Source: Prevotella sp. (GTDB taxonomy: Bacteria; Bacteroidota; Bacteroidia; Bacteroidales; Bacteroidaceae). From it: a stretch of 32,922 bases of DNA. This document shows, piece by piece, positions 24,131 through 32,743 of this stretch (its first letter is position 1; the number at the start of each line of letters is the position of its first letter). The stretch spans positions 1 through 32,922 of the forward strand of contig JAJWLX010000036.1 in the NCBI GenBank assembly GCA_021636625.1. The letters are read 5' to 3'. The position numbers and the translations under genes are program-made. Below the pieces are notes generated by a model, which searched no databases, was not told the DNA's origin, and saw nothing but the letters and a program-made list of their open reading frames with translations.

Positions 24131-24829
24131 ATGAAAATAGGAATTATCGTTGCGATGGACAAGGAGTTCACGCAACTCAAGACATTATTGACAGAATCGC
24201 AGACTGAGCGAAAGAATCATAAGGACTTCGTCATCGGAAAAATCGGCGAGAATGAAGTAGTGATGCAGCAGTGCGGCATCGGAAAGGTGAACAGCGCCAT
24301 CGGAGCTGTGGAAATGATTGATAATTACCACCCAGACCTCGTCATCTCTTCGGGTGTGGCTGGAGGCGCAGACATCAATCTCAATGTTACCGAAGTAGTG
24401 GTAGCTACCGACTGTGTATATCACGATGCTTACTGCGGCGACGAATGCGAGTATGGACAGATTCTCGGTATGCCTGCCCTCTTCAAGACTCCACAGGAGT
24501 ATGTGGAAAAAGCACTTGCCATCAACAACCTGCCCGACAACAAGCACCCTAAGATTCATGCCGGACAGATCGTAAGCGGCGAGTGGTTTGTGGATAGCAA
24601 GGAGAAGATGCGTTCCATCCTGGAGCACTTCCCTCATGCCATGGCCGTGGATATGGAGAGCTGCTCCATCGCCCAGACCTGCCACATCTACAAGACGCCG
24701 TTCATCTCCTTCCGCATCATCAGCGATGTGCCTCTGAAGGATACCAAGGCACAGCAGTACTTCGACTTCTGGGCTAAAATGGCAGAAGGATCATTCAATG
24801 TCACCAAGGCTTTCCTCGAAAGTCTGTAA
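24131..24829 (+). CDS. mtnN: 5'-methylthioadenosine/S-adenosylhomocysteine nucleosidase
   Basis: Cytoplasmic hydrolase that releases adenine from S-adenosylhomocysteine, methylthioadenosine and 5'-deoxyadenosine. At 232 residues it has the normal length. Key residues are Glu12 in MDKEF, the SSGVAGGAD phosphorylase-fold loop at about 73-81, Met175-Glu176 in AVDMESCSIAQ for ribose binding, and catalytic Asp199 in RIISDVPL. luxS starts 26 bases downstream, so the S-ribosylhomocysteine made here goes straight to LuxS in the activated methyl cycle. Confidence 0.96.
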   Translation: MKIGIIVAMDKEFTQLKTLLTESQTERKNHKDFVIGKIGENEVVMQQCGIGKVNSAIGAVEMIDNYHPDLVISSGVAGGADINLNVTEVVVATDCVYHDAYCGDECEYGQILGMPALFKTPQEYVEKALAINNLPDNKHPKIHAGQIVSGEWFVDSKEKMRSILEHFPHAMAVDMESCSIAQTCHIYKTPFISFRIISDVPLKDTKAQQYFDFWAKMAEGSFNVTKAFLESL

Positions 24830-24855
24830 ACTATAAATTGTAAATTATAAACTAT

Positions 24856-25341
24856 ATGAATAAGATTCCAAGTTTTACTATCAATCATAACAAGTTGCTC
24901 CGCGGCATCTACGTAAGCCGCAAGGACGAAGTAGGCGGAGAAGTAGTCACCACCTTCGATATCCGTATGAAGGTGCCTAACCAGGAGCCTTGCCTCCACA
25001 ACGGTGCCATCCATACCATCGAGCACCTGGCTGCCACCTACCTGCGCAACGACGAGGAGTGGAAAGACCGCATCATCTACTGGGGACCAATGGGATGCCT
25101 CACCGGCAACTACCTCCTCATCAAGGGCGACCTGGAGAGCAAGGACATCGTAGAACTGATGAAGCGCACTTTCCAGTTCGTAGCCGACTTCGAAGGAGAA
25201 ATTCCTGGACAGGCTGCCAAGGATTGCGGTAACTATCTCCTCCACGACCTGCCTATGGCAAAGTATGAATCGAAAAAATATTTGGAAGAGGTGCTCAACT
25301 GCATCACCGAAGAGAATTTGATTTATCCTACACAGGACTAG
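24856..25341 (+). CDS. luxS: S-ribosylhomocysteine lyase LuxS
   Basis: Splits S-ribosylhomocysteine into homocysteine and 4,5-dihydroxy-2,3-pentanedione, the precursor of autoinducer-2. Metal ligands His53 and His57 (HTIEH) and Cys124 (KDCGNY), and catalytic Cys81 (GPMGC), are all present in 161 residues, the standard length. Second gene of the mtnN-luxS pair, ended by a strong terminator. Whether AI-2 signalling occurs cannot be told; no LuxP/LsrB-type receptor is in the window. Confidence 0.97.
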   Translation: MNKIPSFTINHNKLLRGIYVSRKDEVGGEVVTTFDIRMKVPNQEPCLHNGAIHTIEHLAATYLRNDEEWKDRIIYWGPMGCLTGNYLLIKGDLESKDIVELMKRTFQFVADFEGEIPGQAAKDCGNYLLHDLPMAKYESKKYLEEVLNCITEENLIYPTQD

Positions 25342-25350
25342 CCCTATACA

Positions 25351-25388
25351 AACGCCCGCAAAGCAAAATTGCGGGCGTTTATATTTAA
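25351..25388 (+). terminator. Terminator after luxS
   Basis: AACGCCCGCAA (25351-25361) pairs perfectly with TTGCGGGCGTT (25369-25379), followed by TATATTT. Confidence 0.88.
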
Positions 25389-25402
25389 TTAACCAGAAAA
25401 GT

Positions 25403-25433
25403 TTTGTTACTATTTATAAAACTCCTATCTTTG
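25403..25433 (+). promoter_or_regulatory. Promoter of the alpha-L-fucosidase gene
   Basis: -33 TTTG at 25403-25406, a 19-base spacer, -7 TATCTTTG at 25426-25433. The predicted leader is about 95 bases. Confidence 0.75.
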
Positions 25434-25533
25434 CAGATGAATCATTAGTAACAATCACCAATCGCATCAATAACTATTATATACATCTATTATTATGGTA
25501 AGATTAAAGTGTATCGATTTAAATACAACAACC

Positions 25534-27051
25534 ATGAACATCAAAAAAGTTTTTATAGGGGTGTCCTTCGTCATGACCGCCATGGCTGGCCACTCCCAGA
25601 GTGTTTTCCAAGTGAAGCAGCAGTCGTTGCCTAATCCAGACAACGAGCCAACAGCTGTGTTCCCGGTTCCAAGTGATCGCCAGATGAAATGGCAGGAGAC
25701 TGAATTCTATGCCTTCTTCCATTATGGCATGAATACCTATACCAACAGAGAATGGGGACTCGGAAGTGAAGACGTAACCCTTTTTGCGCCTACCAAGAAG
25801 CCTAACCCAGCTCAATGGCTCAAGGCTGTGAAGGCGGCTGGCATGAAAGGCGGTATTGCCGTGGTAAAGCACCACGATGGTTTCTGCCTCTGGCCTACAT
25901 CTACCACCGATCATTCTATCGTGAATGCAGGCAACGAGAACGGCAAGACCACCAACATTCCTCGCGACTTTGCCAAGGCAGCCCGCAGTCTGGGTATGAA
26001 GTACGGCTTCTATGTTTCTCCATGGGATAGAAACAGCCAATACTATGGTACAGAGAAATATGTAAACGATGTTTTCCTGCGCCAGTGCGCGGAGTTGGCA
26101 CAGTATGGCAAAGACCAGTTTGAAATGTGGTTTGACGGTGCCAACGGTGGTGACGGATACTACGGCGGACGCAACACGACCGTGAGCGTAGATCGTTCAA
26201 CCTATTATGACATTCCTAACCTCAGAGACTCTATCCACAAGGTTTGTCCTGACATCATCCTCTGGGGTGTAGGTGCTGAGGCAAGATGGATTGGCAACGA
26301 GGCTGGATGGGCAGGCGAGACCAACTGGCTCACCGACGAAAGAGGCTATGCACCAGAAAGCAACGGAATGTATGGTACAGAGGACGGCTGGCAGTGGGAC
26401 CCGGGAGAGAGCGATGCCAAGTTCACCGACAAGGGATGGTTCTGGCACGAGGGCGAGAAGCCACTCTCTGTTGAGCGCCTCTTCCAGATGTATCTGGAGA
26501 CTGTAGGTAGAAATGCTACCCTGATTTTGAACTGCCCTCCGGACAAGAGTGGTCTGTTGCCAGAGATTGACGTTCGCGTCCTCAAGGATATGGGCAACAT
26601 GATTCGTACCCGCCTGGGTAAGGACCTGGCTCAGAAGGCAAAGGTTACTGTAAGCAACACCCGAAAAGCTGGTGCTAACCGCAACTATGCAGCCAAGAAC
26701 CTGACCGATAACAACAAGAATACCTATTGGGCTACTGATGATGGCGTGAAGCAGGCTACCATCACCTTCAACTGGGACAAGCCTCAGACCGTTCGCTATG
26801 TAGATATGATGGAGTACATCCGCAAGGGTCAGCGAGTAAGAAAGTTCCATCTCGAAATCTCTGAAGACGGAAAGACATGGAAACCTATCGCAGAGAAGTG
26901 CACCACCACAACCATCGGATACAAGCGCATCATCCCGTTGAACGGCAGCACATCCGACAGCTACGGCAAGGGTTATCAGGTGAAAGGCCTGAAGGTTGTC
27001 ATCGACGACAGCAAGGCTTGCCCATTGTTACATTCCATAAAAGTATTTTAA
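25534..27051 (+). CDS. Secreted GH29 alpha-L-fucosidase with C-terminal discoidin-like domain
   Basis: Retaining exo-enzyme that removes terminal alpha-L-fucose from glycans, probably periplasmic. From the ATG at 25534 there are 505 residues starting with a signal peptide (MNIKKVFIGVSFVMTAMAGHSQ); an earlier in-frame ATG at 25495 would put 13 residues before it and is rejected. GH29 features are FFHYGMNTYTNREWG (about 61-75), VKHHDGFCLWPT (111-122), KYGFYVSPWDRNS (156-168) and nucleophile Asp201 in MWFDGANGG. Residues about 370-505 form an F5/8-like carbohydrate-binding domain (RNYAAKNLTDNNKNTYWAT). It looks closer to the alpha-1,3/4 (GH29-B) type, with low certainty. Followed after 22 bases by a secreted partner. 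Confidence 0.93.
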   Translation: MNIKKVFIGVSFVMTAMAGHSQSVFQVKQQSLPNPDNEPTAVFPVPSDRQMKWQETEFYAFFHYGMNTYTNREWGLGSEDVTLFAPTKKPNPAQWLKAVKAAGMKGGIAVVKHHDGFCLWPTSTTDHSIVNAGNENGKTTNIPRDFAKAARSLGMKYGFYVSPWDRNSQYYGTEKYVNDVFLRQCAELAQYGKDQFEMWFDGANGGDGYYGGRNTTVSVDRSTYYDIPNLRDSIHKVCPDIILWGVGAEARWIGNEAGWAGETNWLTDERGYAPESNGMYGTEDGWQWDPGESDAKFTDKGWFWHEGEKPLSVERLFQMYLETVGRNATLILNCPPDKSGLLPEIDVRVLKDMGNMIRTRLGKDLAQKAKVTVSNTRKAGANRNYAAKNLTDNNKNTYWATDDGVKQATITFNWDKPQTVRYVDMMEYIRKGQRVRKFHLEISEDGKTWKPIAEKCTTTTIGYKRIIPLNGSTSDSYGKGYQVKGLKVVIDDSKACPLLHSIKVF

Positions 27052-27073
27052 ACTTTGACTCTACACTACTAAT

Positions 27074-27982
27074 ATGAAGAAATTACTCATAGCATTGTGT
27101 TTGTTACCATTGGCAGTAATGGGACAAGAAATTAAGTTCGACACCCAGGATTACAAATCCGTGGGAGTTTACGATAGATGGGAGCATTCCCCATTCCGCA
27201 CAGGAGAACTGGCAGGCAACTGCGAGGTTGTGGATAATCCTGACCTCACCAACAATCCCAGCAAGAAGGTGCTCGGCTTCCAGCGTTCACGCCTGGCTTC
27301 CAACATCTTCGGTGCAAGAATTGACCTGAAGAAGCCGATTGCACTCGGTCCATCCGGAAAAGTGGTTCACGTACTGATCAACCGTCCGATGGAAGGTCGC
27401 GTGATGCTGGTAGGTCTCGGAAAGAGAAGAGACAGAGCAGGACAGTCTAACGAAGTAGAGCAGTTCTGGATCAAGTCAACCACTCCTGTTCCTGCCGGAC
27501 AGTGGGCTGACGCCGTATTCCCAATCAAGAGTGCAGAGGGTGTGGATATCTACAGTCTGGTAGTGGTTCCTCACGCAGAGTCTCCTCATGAGATGAAGGA
27601 GGACGCCCTGGTCTATATCGATGACATCAATATCCACCTGACCAACGCTCCTCGCATCACCTTGCTGAAGACCGAAGGTACAGCCAAGAAGAAGGCTCAC
27701 AGTGAGTTTGTTTCTGTAACCGAGGCCAACCGCAATGGTATGGTAACCGCGGCTGATGGAACTACCCTCAACAACCACAAGGTGGCATACGGCAAGGACT
27801 TCAAGGTGAAGATGGTTCCTGCTCCAGGATTTACATACGGTGACTTTACCATCACCCATGGTGACCAGGTAGAATCACTCAAGAAGACAGATATCGCCAA
27901 GGATGGCACCTTCACCATTCCAGCAAAATGGATGGATGGCAACGTAACCATCGAGTGCATCTTTATTTCTACAAGTAAATAA
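27074..27982 (+). CDS. Secreted protein of unknown function, fucosidase operon partner
   Basis: 302 residues with a signal peptide (MKKLLIALCLLPLAVMGQ). I do not recognise a catalytic family. Residues about 20-210 look like a beta-jelly-roll of the kind found in carbohydrate-binding modules (WEHSPFRTGEL, VVDNPDLTNNPSKKVLGF, FGARIDL, DALVYIDDINI). Residues about 215-300 are a second, smaller beta domain (VTAADGTTLNNHKVAYGKDFKVKMVPAPGFTYGDF), similar to InlB-type B-repeats or Ig-like modules. The 22-base gap to the fucosidase and the shared terminator show co-transcription. It may bind the same fucosylated glycan; this is inference. Confidence 0.8.
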   Translation: MKKLLIALCLLPLAVMGQEIKFDTQDYKSVGVYDRWEHSPFRTGELAGNCEVVDNPDLTNNPSKKVLGFQRSRLASNIFGARIDLKKPIALGPSGKVVHVLINRPMEGRVMLVGLGKRRDRAGQSNEVEQFWIKSTTPVPAGQWADAVFPIKSAEGVDIYSLVVVPHAESPHEMKEDALVYIDDINIHLTNAPRITLLKTEGTAKKKAHSEFVSVTEANRNGMVTAADGTTLNNHKVAYGKDFKVKMVPAPGFTYGDFTITHGDQVESLKKTDIAKDGTFTIPAKWMDGNVTIECIFISTSK

Positions 27983-28002
27983 AGATCAGATACATTCATA
28001 TT

Positions 28003-28048
28003 AAAAAAGCAGCTTGGAATCTCCTATGAAATTCCAAGCTGCTTTTTT
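28003..28048. terminator. Bidirectional terminator, fucosidase operon / BASS transporter
   Basis: AAAAAAGCAGCTTGGAAT (28003-28020) and ATTCCAAGCTGCTTTTTT (28031-28048) pair perfectly over a 10-base loop, giving T-runs on both strands for the convergent genes. Confidence 0.92.
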
Positions 28049-28079
28049 ATATTTCCATTATTTCTGTTTTCTCTTACAT

Positions 28080-29048
28080 CTACCACTTCAGTTTTCCATA
28101 TTTCTCCTTATACCACAGTTGCCAGCCATTCACCAGGTTCTGCCAAACCACATAGGCACCCGGTGCTACGGCAGCAAGCGGATTGAGGAAAGTAAGGGTG
28201 AGCCAGATACCCACAATGGTATTCTTCTGTCCCAGAGCCTGACCGGCACTGATGCTCGCATCATAATGTCTGCCCACCGCCTTACCGATGGCAAACTGGA
28301 TGAGACAGACAAAGAGCGGAACGATGAGCAGCAAGGCAAGAATCCATCCCGAAACCTCGGCATGGAGGATATTACGAACCGTCTCGCCCATCAGGATAGT
28401 AAGGTTGAAGCACCACATATAGAAGCCCAGATCCTTCACGCTCTTCACCTTATCCACCCACTTAGGCAGGATCTTTCGGCTCAGCAAAGCCAGAAGCAAA
28501 GGAACCACCAGTACCGTGGTTACATTTCTGAACACCATCGCACTCATGAAAAGAAAGGAAACATCTGCCCCCTTCTCCACCATCGGGAAAAGACTAGGAA
28601 TGATAACCATCGTAAAGACATTGGCTATCACCGTATAAGTAGTCAACGAACCGATGCTTCCACCTAACTTCTCCGTCACCACAGCCACGGCAGCCGCCGT
28701 AGGACAGATAAAACAGATGAAAGCACCTTCAAGCACCAGCTTGGTTTCATAATTATCTCCGAATTCGAAGATAAGCACCACCATCATCAGTGCCAGACTG
28801 GTTCGGATGAGCTGCAGGATAAAATGCCAAGCCTTCGGTTTCATCTCCTTGATTTCAATCTTACAGAAGGTAACATAGAGCAAGGCAAAGAGCACCCACG
28901 GCATCATATCCACCAGTTTCGGTCCCACCGCATCGCCCAAAGGTTCCAGGAAAGGAACATTGGCGAAAATCAGATAGCCAACGGCTCCCAATACCAGGGA
29001 ACAGGGCAAAGAAAACTTTCTAAAGAATTTCCACAACCACATACGCAT
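28080..29048 (-). CDS. BASS-type (bile acid:sodium symporter-like) transporter
   Basis: 322-residue inner-membrane protein with about 9-10 hydrophobic helices. A conserved stretch near 115-135 (FICPTAAAVAVVTEKLGGS) and ASISAGQALGQKNTIVGIWLTL near 264-285 correspond to the two discontinuous-helix substrate and sodium sites of the BASS fold. The substrate of these bacterial members is mostly unknown; bile acid transport should not be assumed. Single gene between two terminators. No clear promoter was found in the 91 bases between it and typA, so read-through from typA past its terminator is possible. Confidence 0.8.
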   Translation of the reverse strand: MRMWLWKFFRKFSLPCSLVLGAVGYLIFANVPFLEPLGDAVGPKLVDMMPWVLFALLYVTFCKIEIKEMKPKAWHFILQLIRTSLALMMVVLIFEFGDNYETKLVLEGAFICFICPTAAAVAVVTEKLGGSIGSLTTYTVIANVFTMVIIPSLFPMVEKGADVSFLFMSAMVFRNVTTVLVVPLLLALLSRKILPKWVDKVKSVKDLGFYMWCFNLTILMGETVRNILHAEVSGWILALLLIVPLFVCLIQFAIGKAVGRHYDASISAGQALGQKNTIVGIWLTLTFLNPLAAVAPGAYVVWQNLVNGWQLWYKEKYGKLKW

Positions 29049-29053
29049 ACATT

Positions 29054-29109
29054 AAAAAAAGAATCCCCTGCAAGCAGACTGCCCAGGGCAATCGGCAAGA
29101 GGGGAATTC
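29054..29109 (-). terminator. Long imperfect-palindrome terminator after typA
   Basis: On the minus strand GAATTCCCCT pairs with AGGGGATTC (one bulged base), with an inner partly paired arm around CCCTGGG, followed by seven T. The inner CCCAGGGC word also occurs in the element at 1820. Confidence 0.8.
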
Positions 29110-29139
29110 TCACGGATCCATTTATATATAAGCTATAGC

Positions 29140-30942
29140 TTAATCCTTATTACTACGCTTGCGCTCCAAGTGATCGAGAATCACCTTGCGCATACGCATG
29201 CTCTTAGGAGTTACCTCTACGTACTCATCCTCGCGGATATACTCCAGACACTCCTCAAGGCTCATCACGGTCTTTGGAATCACACGGGCCTTATCATCAG
29301 AACCGGAAGCACGCACGTTAGTCAACTGCTTTGCCTTGGTTACATTAACAACCAAGTCGTTGTCGTGAACATGCTCACCAACAACCTCGCCGCCGTAAAC
29401 CTCCTCACCTGGGTCGATGAAGAACTTACCACGATCCTGCAGCTTATCGATAGCGTAAGCATAGGCTGTACCAGTCTCCAGAGCAATCATACTACCGTTA
29501 GAACGGCGGGTGATTTCGCCCTTGTATGGCTGATACTCCTTGAAGCGGTGAGCCATGATAGCCTCACCCTGAGAAGCAGTGAGCACATTGGTACGCAAAC
29601 CGATGATACCACGTGAAGGAATATCGAACTCGATATCCACACGCTCGCCCATATTCAGCATAGAAGTCATATCACCCTTACGACGGGTAACCATATCAAT
29701 CATCTTAGAAGCGAACTCCTCTGGTACGTTGATGGTCAACTCCTCGATAGGCTCGCACTTCACGCCATCAATCTCCTTGTAGATAACCTGTGGCTGACCT
29801 ACCTGAAGCTCATAGCCCTCACGACGCATGGTCTCGATGAGCACAGAAAGATGGAGCACACCACGACCAGAAACAATCCACTTATCGGTGGTGTCCTCAT
29901 AAGGCTGAACACGAAGAGCCAGGTTCTTCTCCAACTCCTTGTTCAGGCGGTCCTGAATGTGGCGTGATGTACAGAACTTACCCTCCTTACCGAAGAAAGG
30001 AGAATCGTTGATGGTGAAGAGCATACTCATGGTAGGCTCATCTACAGCGATTGGAGGAAGTGGCTCTGGGTTCTCGTAGTCGCAGATAGTATCACCAATC
30101 TCGAACTTCTCCAAGCCGACAACGGCACAGATGTCGCCAGAATCCACATGGTCTGTCTTCTTATGACCCATACCCTCGAAGGTATGGAGTTCCTTGATCT
30201 TAGTCTTCTCCTGGGTACCGTCACGATGGCAGATAGTTACGTTCATACCATCCTTCAAAGTACCACGGTGTACACGACCTACGGCGATACGACCGGTGTA
30301 AGAGCTATAATCAAGAGATGTGATCAAGAGCTGAGGAGTACCCTCCAACTGCTTAGGAGCAGGGATAATCTCCACAATCTTGTCGAGCAAATAGTCAATG
30401 TTGTCTGTTGGCTTGTTGTAGTCATCGCTCATCCAGCCATTCTTTGCCGAACCGTAAACTACAGTGAAGTCAAGCTGTTCCTCAGTAGCATCGAGGTCGC
30501 ACATCAGGTCGAACACCATTTCGTACACCTCTTCAGGGCGACAGTTAGGCTTATCTACCTTATTAACCACAACGATAGGCTTCAGTCCGAGCTGCAAAGC
30601 CTTCTGCAGCACGAAACGAGTCTGAGGCATCGGACCCTCGAAAGCATCGACGAGGAGGAGGCATCCGTCTGCCATGTTGAGCACGCGCTCAACCTCACCA
30701 CCGAAGTCAGAGTGTCCAGGAGTATCGAGGATATTAATCTTAGTACCTTTCCAGTTGATAGATACATTCTTTGAGAGGATGGTTATACCACGCTCGCGCT
30801 CCAAGTCGTTGGAATCGAGCACTTCGCCGCTGTTATCCTGGCCGTCACGGAACAGCTTACCGGCGAGCATCATCTTGTCAACCAAGGTAGTTTTACCATG
30901 GTCAACGTGTGCAATAACTGCAATGTTTCTAATGTCTTGCAT
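29140..30942 (-). CDS. typA: Translational GTPase TypA/BipA
   Basis: Ribosome-associated GTPase of the EF-G/LepA group that helps ribosome assembly and growth under stress. At 600 residues it has the family length. G1 AHVDHGKTT (11-19), RERGITILSKN in switch I, G3 DTPGHSDFGGEVERVL, G4 NKVDK. Typical TypA signatures follow: FTVVYGSAKNGW, GRGVLHLSVLIETMRREGYEL, and PSRGIIGLRTNVLTASQGEAIM in the C-terminal domain. It is transcribed divergently from rpsO, with a -7 box at 30977-30984, and ends at the palindromic terminator. Confidence 0.97.
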   Translation of the reverse strand: MQDIRNIAVIAHVDHGKTTLVDKMMLAGKLFRDGQDNSGEVLDSNDLERERGITILSKNVSINWKGTKINILDTPGHSDFGGEVERVLNMADGCLLLVDAFEGPMPQTRFVLQKALQLGLKPIVVVNKVDKPNCRPEEVYEMVFDLMCDLDATEEQLDFTVVYGSAKNGWMSDDYNKPTDNIDYLLDKIVEIIPAPKQLEGTPQLLITSLDYSSYTGRIAVGRVHRGTLKDGMNVTICHRDGTQEKTKIKELHTFEGMGHKKTDHVDSGDICAVVGLEKFEIGDTICDYENPEPLPPIAVDEPTMSMLFTINDSPFFGKEGKFCTSRHIQDRLNKELEKNLALRVQPYEDTTDKWIVSGRGVLHLSVLIETMRREGYELQVGQPQVIYKEIDGVKCEPIEELTINVPEEFASKMIDMVTRRKGDMTSMLNMGERVDIEFDIPSRGIIGLRTNVLTASQGEAIMAHRFKEYQPYKGEITRRSNGSMIALETGTAYAYAIDKLQDRGKFFIDPGEEVYGGEVVGEHVHDNDLVVNVTKAKQLTNVRASGSDDKARVIPKTVMSLEECLEYIREDEYVEVTPKSMRMRKVILDHLERKRSNKD

Positions 30943-30976
30943 TTCGTTTACCTTAAATACTTAATGAATTTGGGTG

Positions 30977-30984
30977 CAAAATTA
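30977..30984 (-). promoter_or_regulatory. -7 box of typA
   Basis: TAATTTTG on the minus strand, 35 bases before the ATG. Its expected -33 region overlaps the rpsO -33 box. Confidence 0.5.
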
Positions 30985-31002
30985 CAAAAAAATCCCGAAA
31001 AA

Positions 31003-31034
31003 TTTGCATAATTCACTGAAAAGTTGTACCTTTG
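31003..31034 (+). promoter_or_regulatory. Promoter of rpsO
   Basis: -33 TTTG at 31003-31006, a 20-base spacer, -7 TACCTTTG at 31027-31034. It leaves a leader of about 80 bases that could carry S15 autoregulation, though no structure was assigned. Confidence 0.75.
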
Positions 31035-31121
31035 CACCGCATTTTAACGGAAACCACCGTGAGGAAGGTCCTATTGTGCATAACATTCATTCATAATAAT
31101 TAAATTTTAAGTATCACAGCT

Positions 31122-31391
31122 ATGTATTTAGACAAAGCAAAAAAAGAAGAGATCTTTAGCAAGTACGGAAAGTCTAACTCTGATACTGGTTCTGCTGAGA
31201 GCCAGATAGCATTGTTCTCATACCGTATTGCTCATTTGACGGAACATGTTAAGAAGAACCGTAAAGATTATACTACAACACGTGCGTTGACACAGCTTGT
31301 AGGAAAGCGTCGTGCATTGCTCGATTACTTGTATGATCGCGACATCAATCGCTATCGTGCTATCATCAAGGCCCTCGGTCTTCGTAAGTAA
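31122..31391 (+). CDS. rpsO: 30S ribosomal protein S15
   Basis: Primary binding protein of the 16S rRNA central domain. At 89 residues it is full length. The SDTGSAESQIALFSYRIAHLTEH and TTRALTQLVGKRRALLDYLYDRD segments match the conserved RNA-binding helices, and the C-terminus IIKALGLRK is normal. Single gene with its own promoter and terminator. Confidence 0.97.
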   Translation: MYLDKAKKEEIFSKYGKSNSDTGSAESQIALFSYRIAHLTEHVKKNRKDYTTTRALTQLVGKRRALLDYLYDRDINRYRAIIKALGLRK

Positions 31392-31424
31392 TCAGCGAAA
31401 GCAGACACATTGCTTAACAGAATT

Positions 31425-31466
31425 AAAAATCCCATCGCTCGCAAGAACGATGGGATTTTTCTTTTT
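31425..31466 (+). terminator. Terminator after rpsO
   Basis: AAAAATCCCATCG (31425-31437) pairs with CGATGGGATTTTT (31448-31460), then CTTTTT. Its 3' half is copied at 32697-32718. Confidence 0.92.
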
Positions 31467-31474
31467 ATATCAAC

Positions 31475-31522
31475 TTATTAAGATTTCTACCTATTAAGAT
31501 TTCTATCTATTAAGACTTCTAC
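31475..31522 (-). repeat. Three 16-bp tandem repeats after the two-domain secreted protein
   Basis: TTATTAAGATTTCTAC, CTATTAAGATTTCTAT and CTATTAAGACTTCTAC follow one another and stop exactly at the last codon of the leftward gene (stop at 31523-31525). Confidence 0.85.
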
Positions 31523-32440
31523 TTACTGCGCTGAGATAGGCAGATTGCGGAACTCGATGAACTGCTCGGTGGAGTTGTCATTATAATAGTAAGTGAACGG
31601 AATCTTGATGACACTGAAATCTGTGGCACTGGTAGACACGTTAGGAATGACAAACGTAGCCTTCATCGGAACACCACAGAGCAATGTTATACCATCATAA
31701 GAAATCCAGCGATTCTTGCCCAAGAAACTAGCATCTCTGTCAAACTCATAAGATTCGCCTTCATTATCATATACCGTAGCATTTTTATTGCCTGAGCAAA
31801 CAGAATACTCCTTGTTGCTGTTGTTCTTGAATGTGGCAGTAATCACCACATTCTTGCCCTGACGAACGCACTTTAGGAAGTTGAACTGCAACTCTGGCAA
31901 AGAACAGGTAACATAATCAGAATTCGTATTCTTGGTATCAGCAATAACCTGAGTAGGAAGAGACAAAGCGAACTCCATGTCATTAGCCTTACCCTTGATA
32001 ATCGTTGAATTGAGCTGCTTGATCGTGCGATCTACATCCTCTATAACCATAATACCCTTTACTGGCACATTGGAAGGAAGCGCATAGGAATTATAATGAT
32101 CCTGCTTCTTGCCGCCTATATAAAAATGCGTCTTATGCTTAGCATTCTTGCTGTCAAAAGCACAGGAGCCATCATCATAAAAATTAAATAGGATGTGAAC
32201 ATCACTGGAAGTGGTGTTGGTAATCACAAAGTTGATGTGGACATCGTTGCCATTAGCTACGCAACTGGTATACTTTACAGTACACCCAGGGATAGAGCCA
32301 GACGCCTTGTTGGTAGTCTTCTGGTCATTAGTAAGCACGGTTTCTGCCACCTTTCCCAATTTCTTGAGCCACTTCTGTGCATGGATTTGCTGTACGCTCA
32401 ACAGAGAGAGCAGCAATGCAAAAATGATGGATTTCTTCAT
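31523..32440 (-). CDS. Secreted protein with two related Ig-like (DUF4352-like) domains
   Basis: 305 residues with a signal peptide (MKKSIIFALLLSLLSVQQIHAQ). Two similar domains, about 50-165 and 185-300, each begin with a strand ending in Cys (VKYTSCVANGNDVHINFVIT; FNFLKCVRQGKNVVITATFK). A central aromatic-rich section follows, then a strand around KGIMVIEDV or KATFVIPNV, as expected for duplicated Ig-like domains of the DUF4352 type. This family binds partners at the cell surface in some bacteria, but no function can be given. It has a predicted promoter at 32545-32575 and a leader of about 100 bases. Its locus is bracketed by two copies of a terminator segment, suggesting insertion or duplication. 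Confidence 0.75.
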   Translation of the reverse strand: MKKSIIFALLLSLLSVQQIHAQKWLKKLGKVAETVLTNDQKTTNKASGSIPGCTVKYTSCVANGNDVHINFVITNTTSSDVHILFNFYDDGSCAFDSKNAKHKTHFYIGGKKQDHYNSYALPSNVPVKGIMVIEDVDRTIKQLNSTIIKGKANDMEFALSLPTQVIADTKNTNSDYVTCSLPELQFNFLKCVRQGKNVVITATFKNNSNKEYSVCSGNKNATVYDNEGESYEFDRDASFLGKNRWISYDGITLLCGVPMKATFVIPNVSTSATDFSVIKIPFTYYYNDNSTEQFIEFRNLPISAQ

Positions 32441-32544
32441 AACTGTATCGTTTTATGTTATTAATTAAATAATTGTCAGTTCGTTCCTAGAAAGAGTCTT
32501 TATCCTTAGAAAAAGAGAAAGACGCCTTTACTAATTCTTGCTTG

Positions 32545-32575
32545 CAAAGATAGGGAATTAAGCAATAACTTCCAA
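32545..32575 (-). promoter_or_regulatory. Promoter of the two-domain secreted protein
   Basis: Minus strand: TTG at 32575-32573, a 20-base spacer, -7 TATCTTTG at 32552-32545. Confidence 0.6.
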
Positions 32576-32696
32576 GCTTTTTGCCAGGAAAAGTAAAGGT
32601 ACCAATGCGTAAATAGGCAATTTTATATCATTTGACGCTGATTTTTACGGAATGACACACACCACCATCTGTCTTTATCCTTAAGAAGTAGCAACC

Positions 32697-32718
32697 GAAC
32701 GATGGGATTTTTCTTTTT
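32697..32718 (+). repeat. Second copy of the 3' half of the rpsO terminator
   Basis: 22 bases identical to 31445-31466 (GAACGATGGGATTTTTC followed by five T), preceded by similar GCAA. It lacks the 5' arm, so it cannot itself form the terminator. Confidence 0.85.
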
Positions 32719-32743
32719 CTACTCTTATTTCGGCTTTCTTACC

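Larger units (their letters stand above)
32441..32743. other. Leader and gene-free region before the tandem array
   Basis: Holds the promoter at 32545-32575, a 13-base direct repeat GTCTTTATCCTTA at 32496-32508 and 32671-32683, and the copied terminator half at 32697-32718. No coding sequence is credible. Confidence 0.6.

Noticed and set aside
24827..24855. A/T-rich semi-repetitive spacer between mtnN and luxS as a second promoter
   Set aside because: It is a low-complexity repeat of AAACTATAA-type words without -33/-7 boxes; a simple operon spacer explains it.
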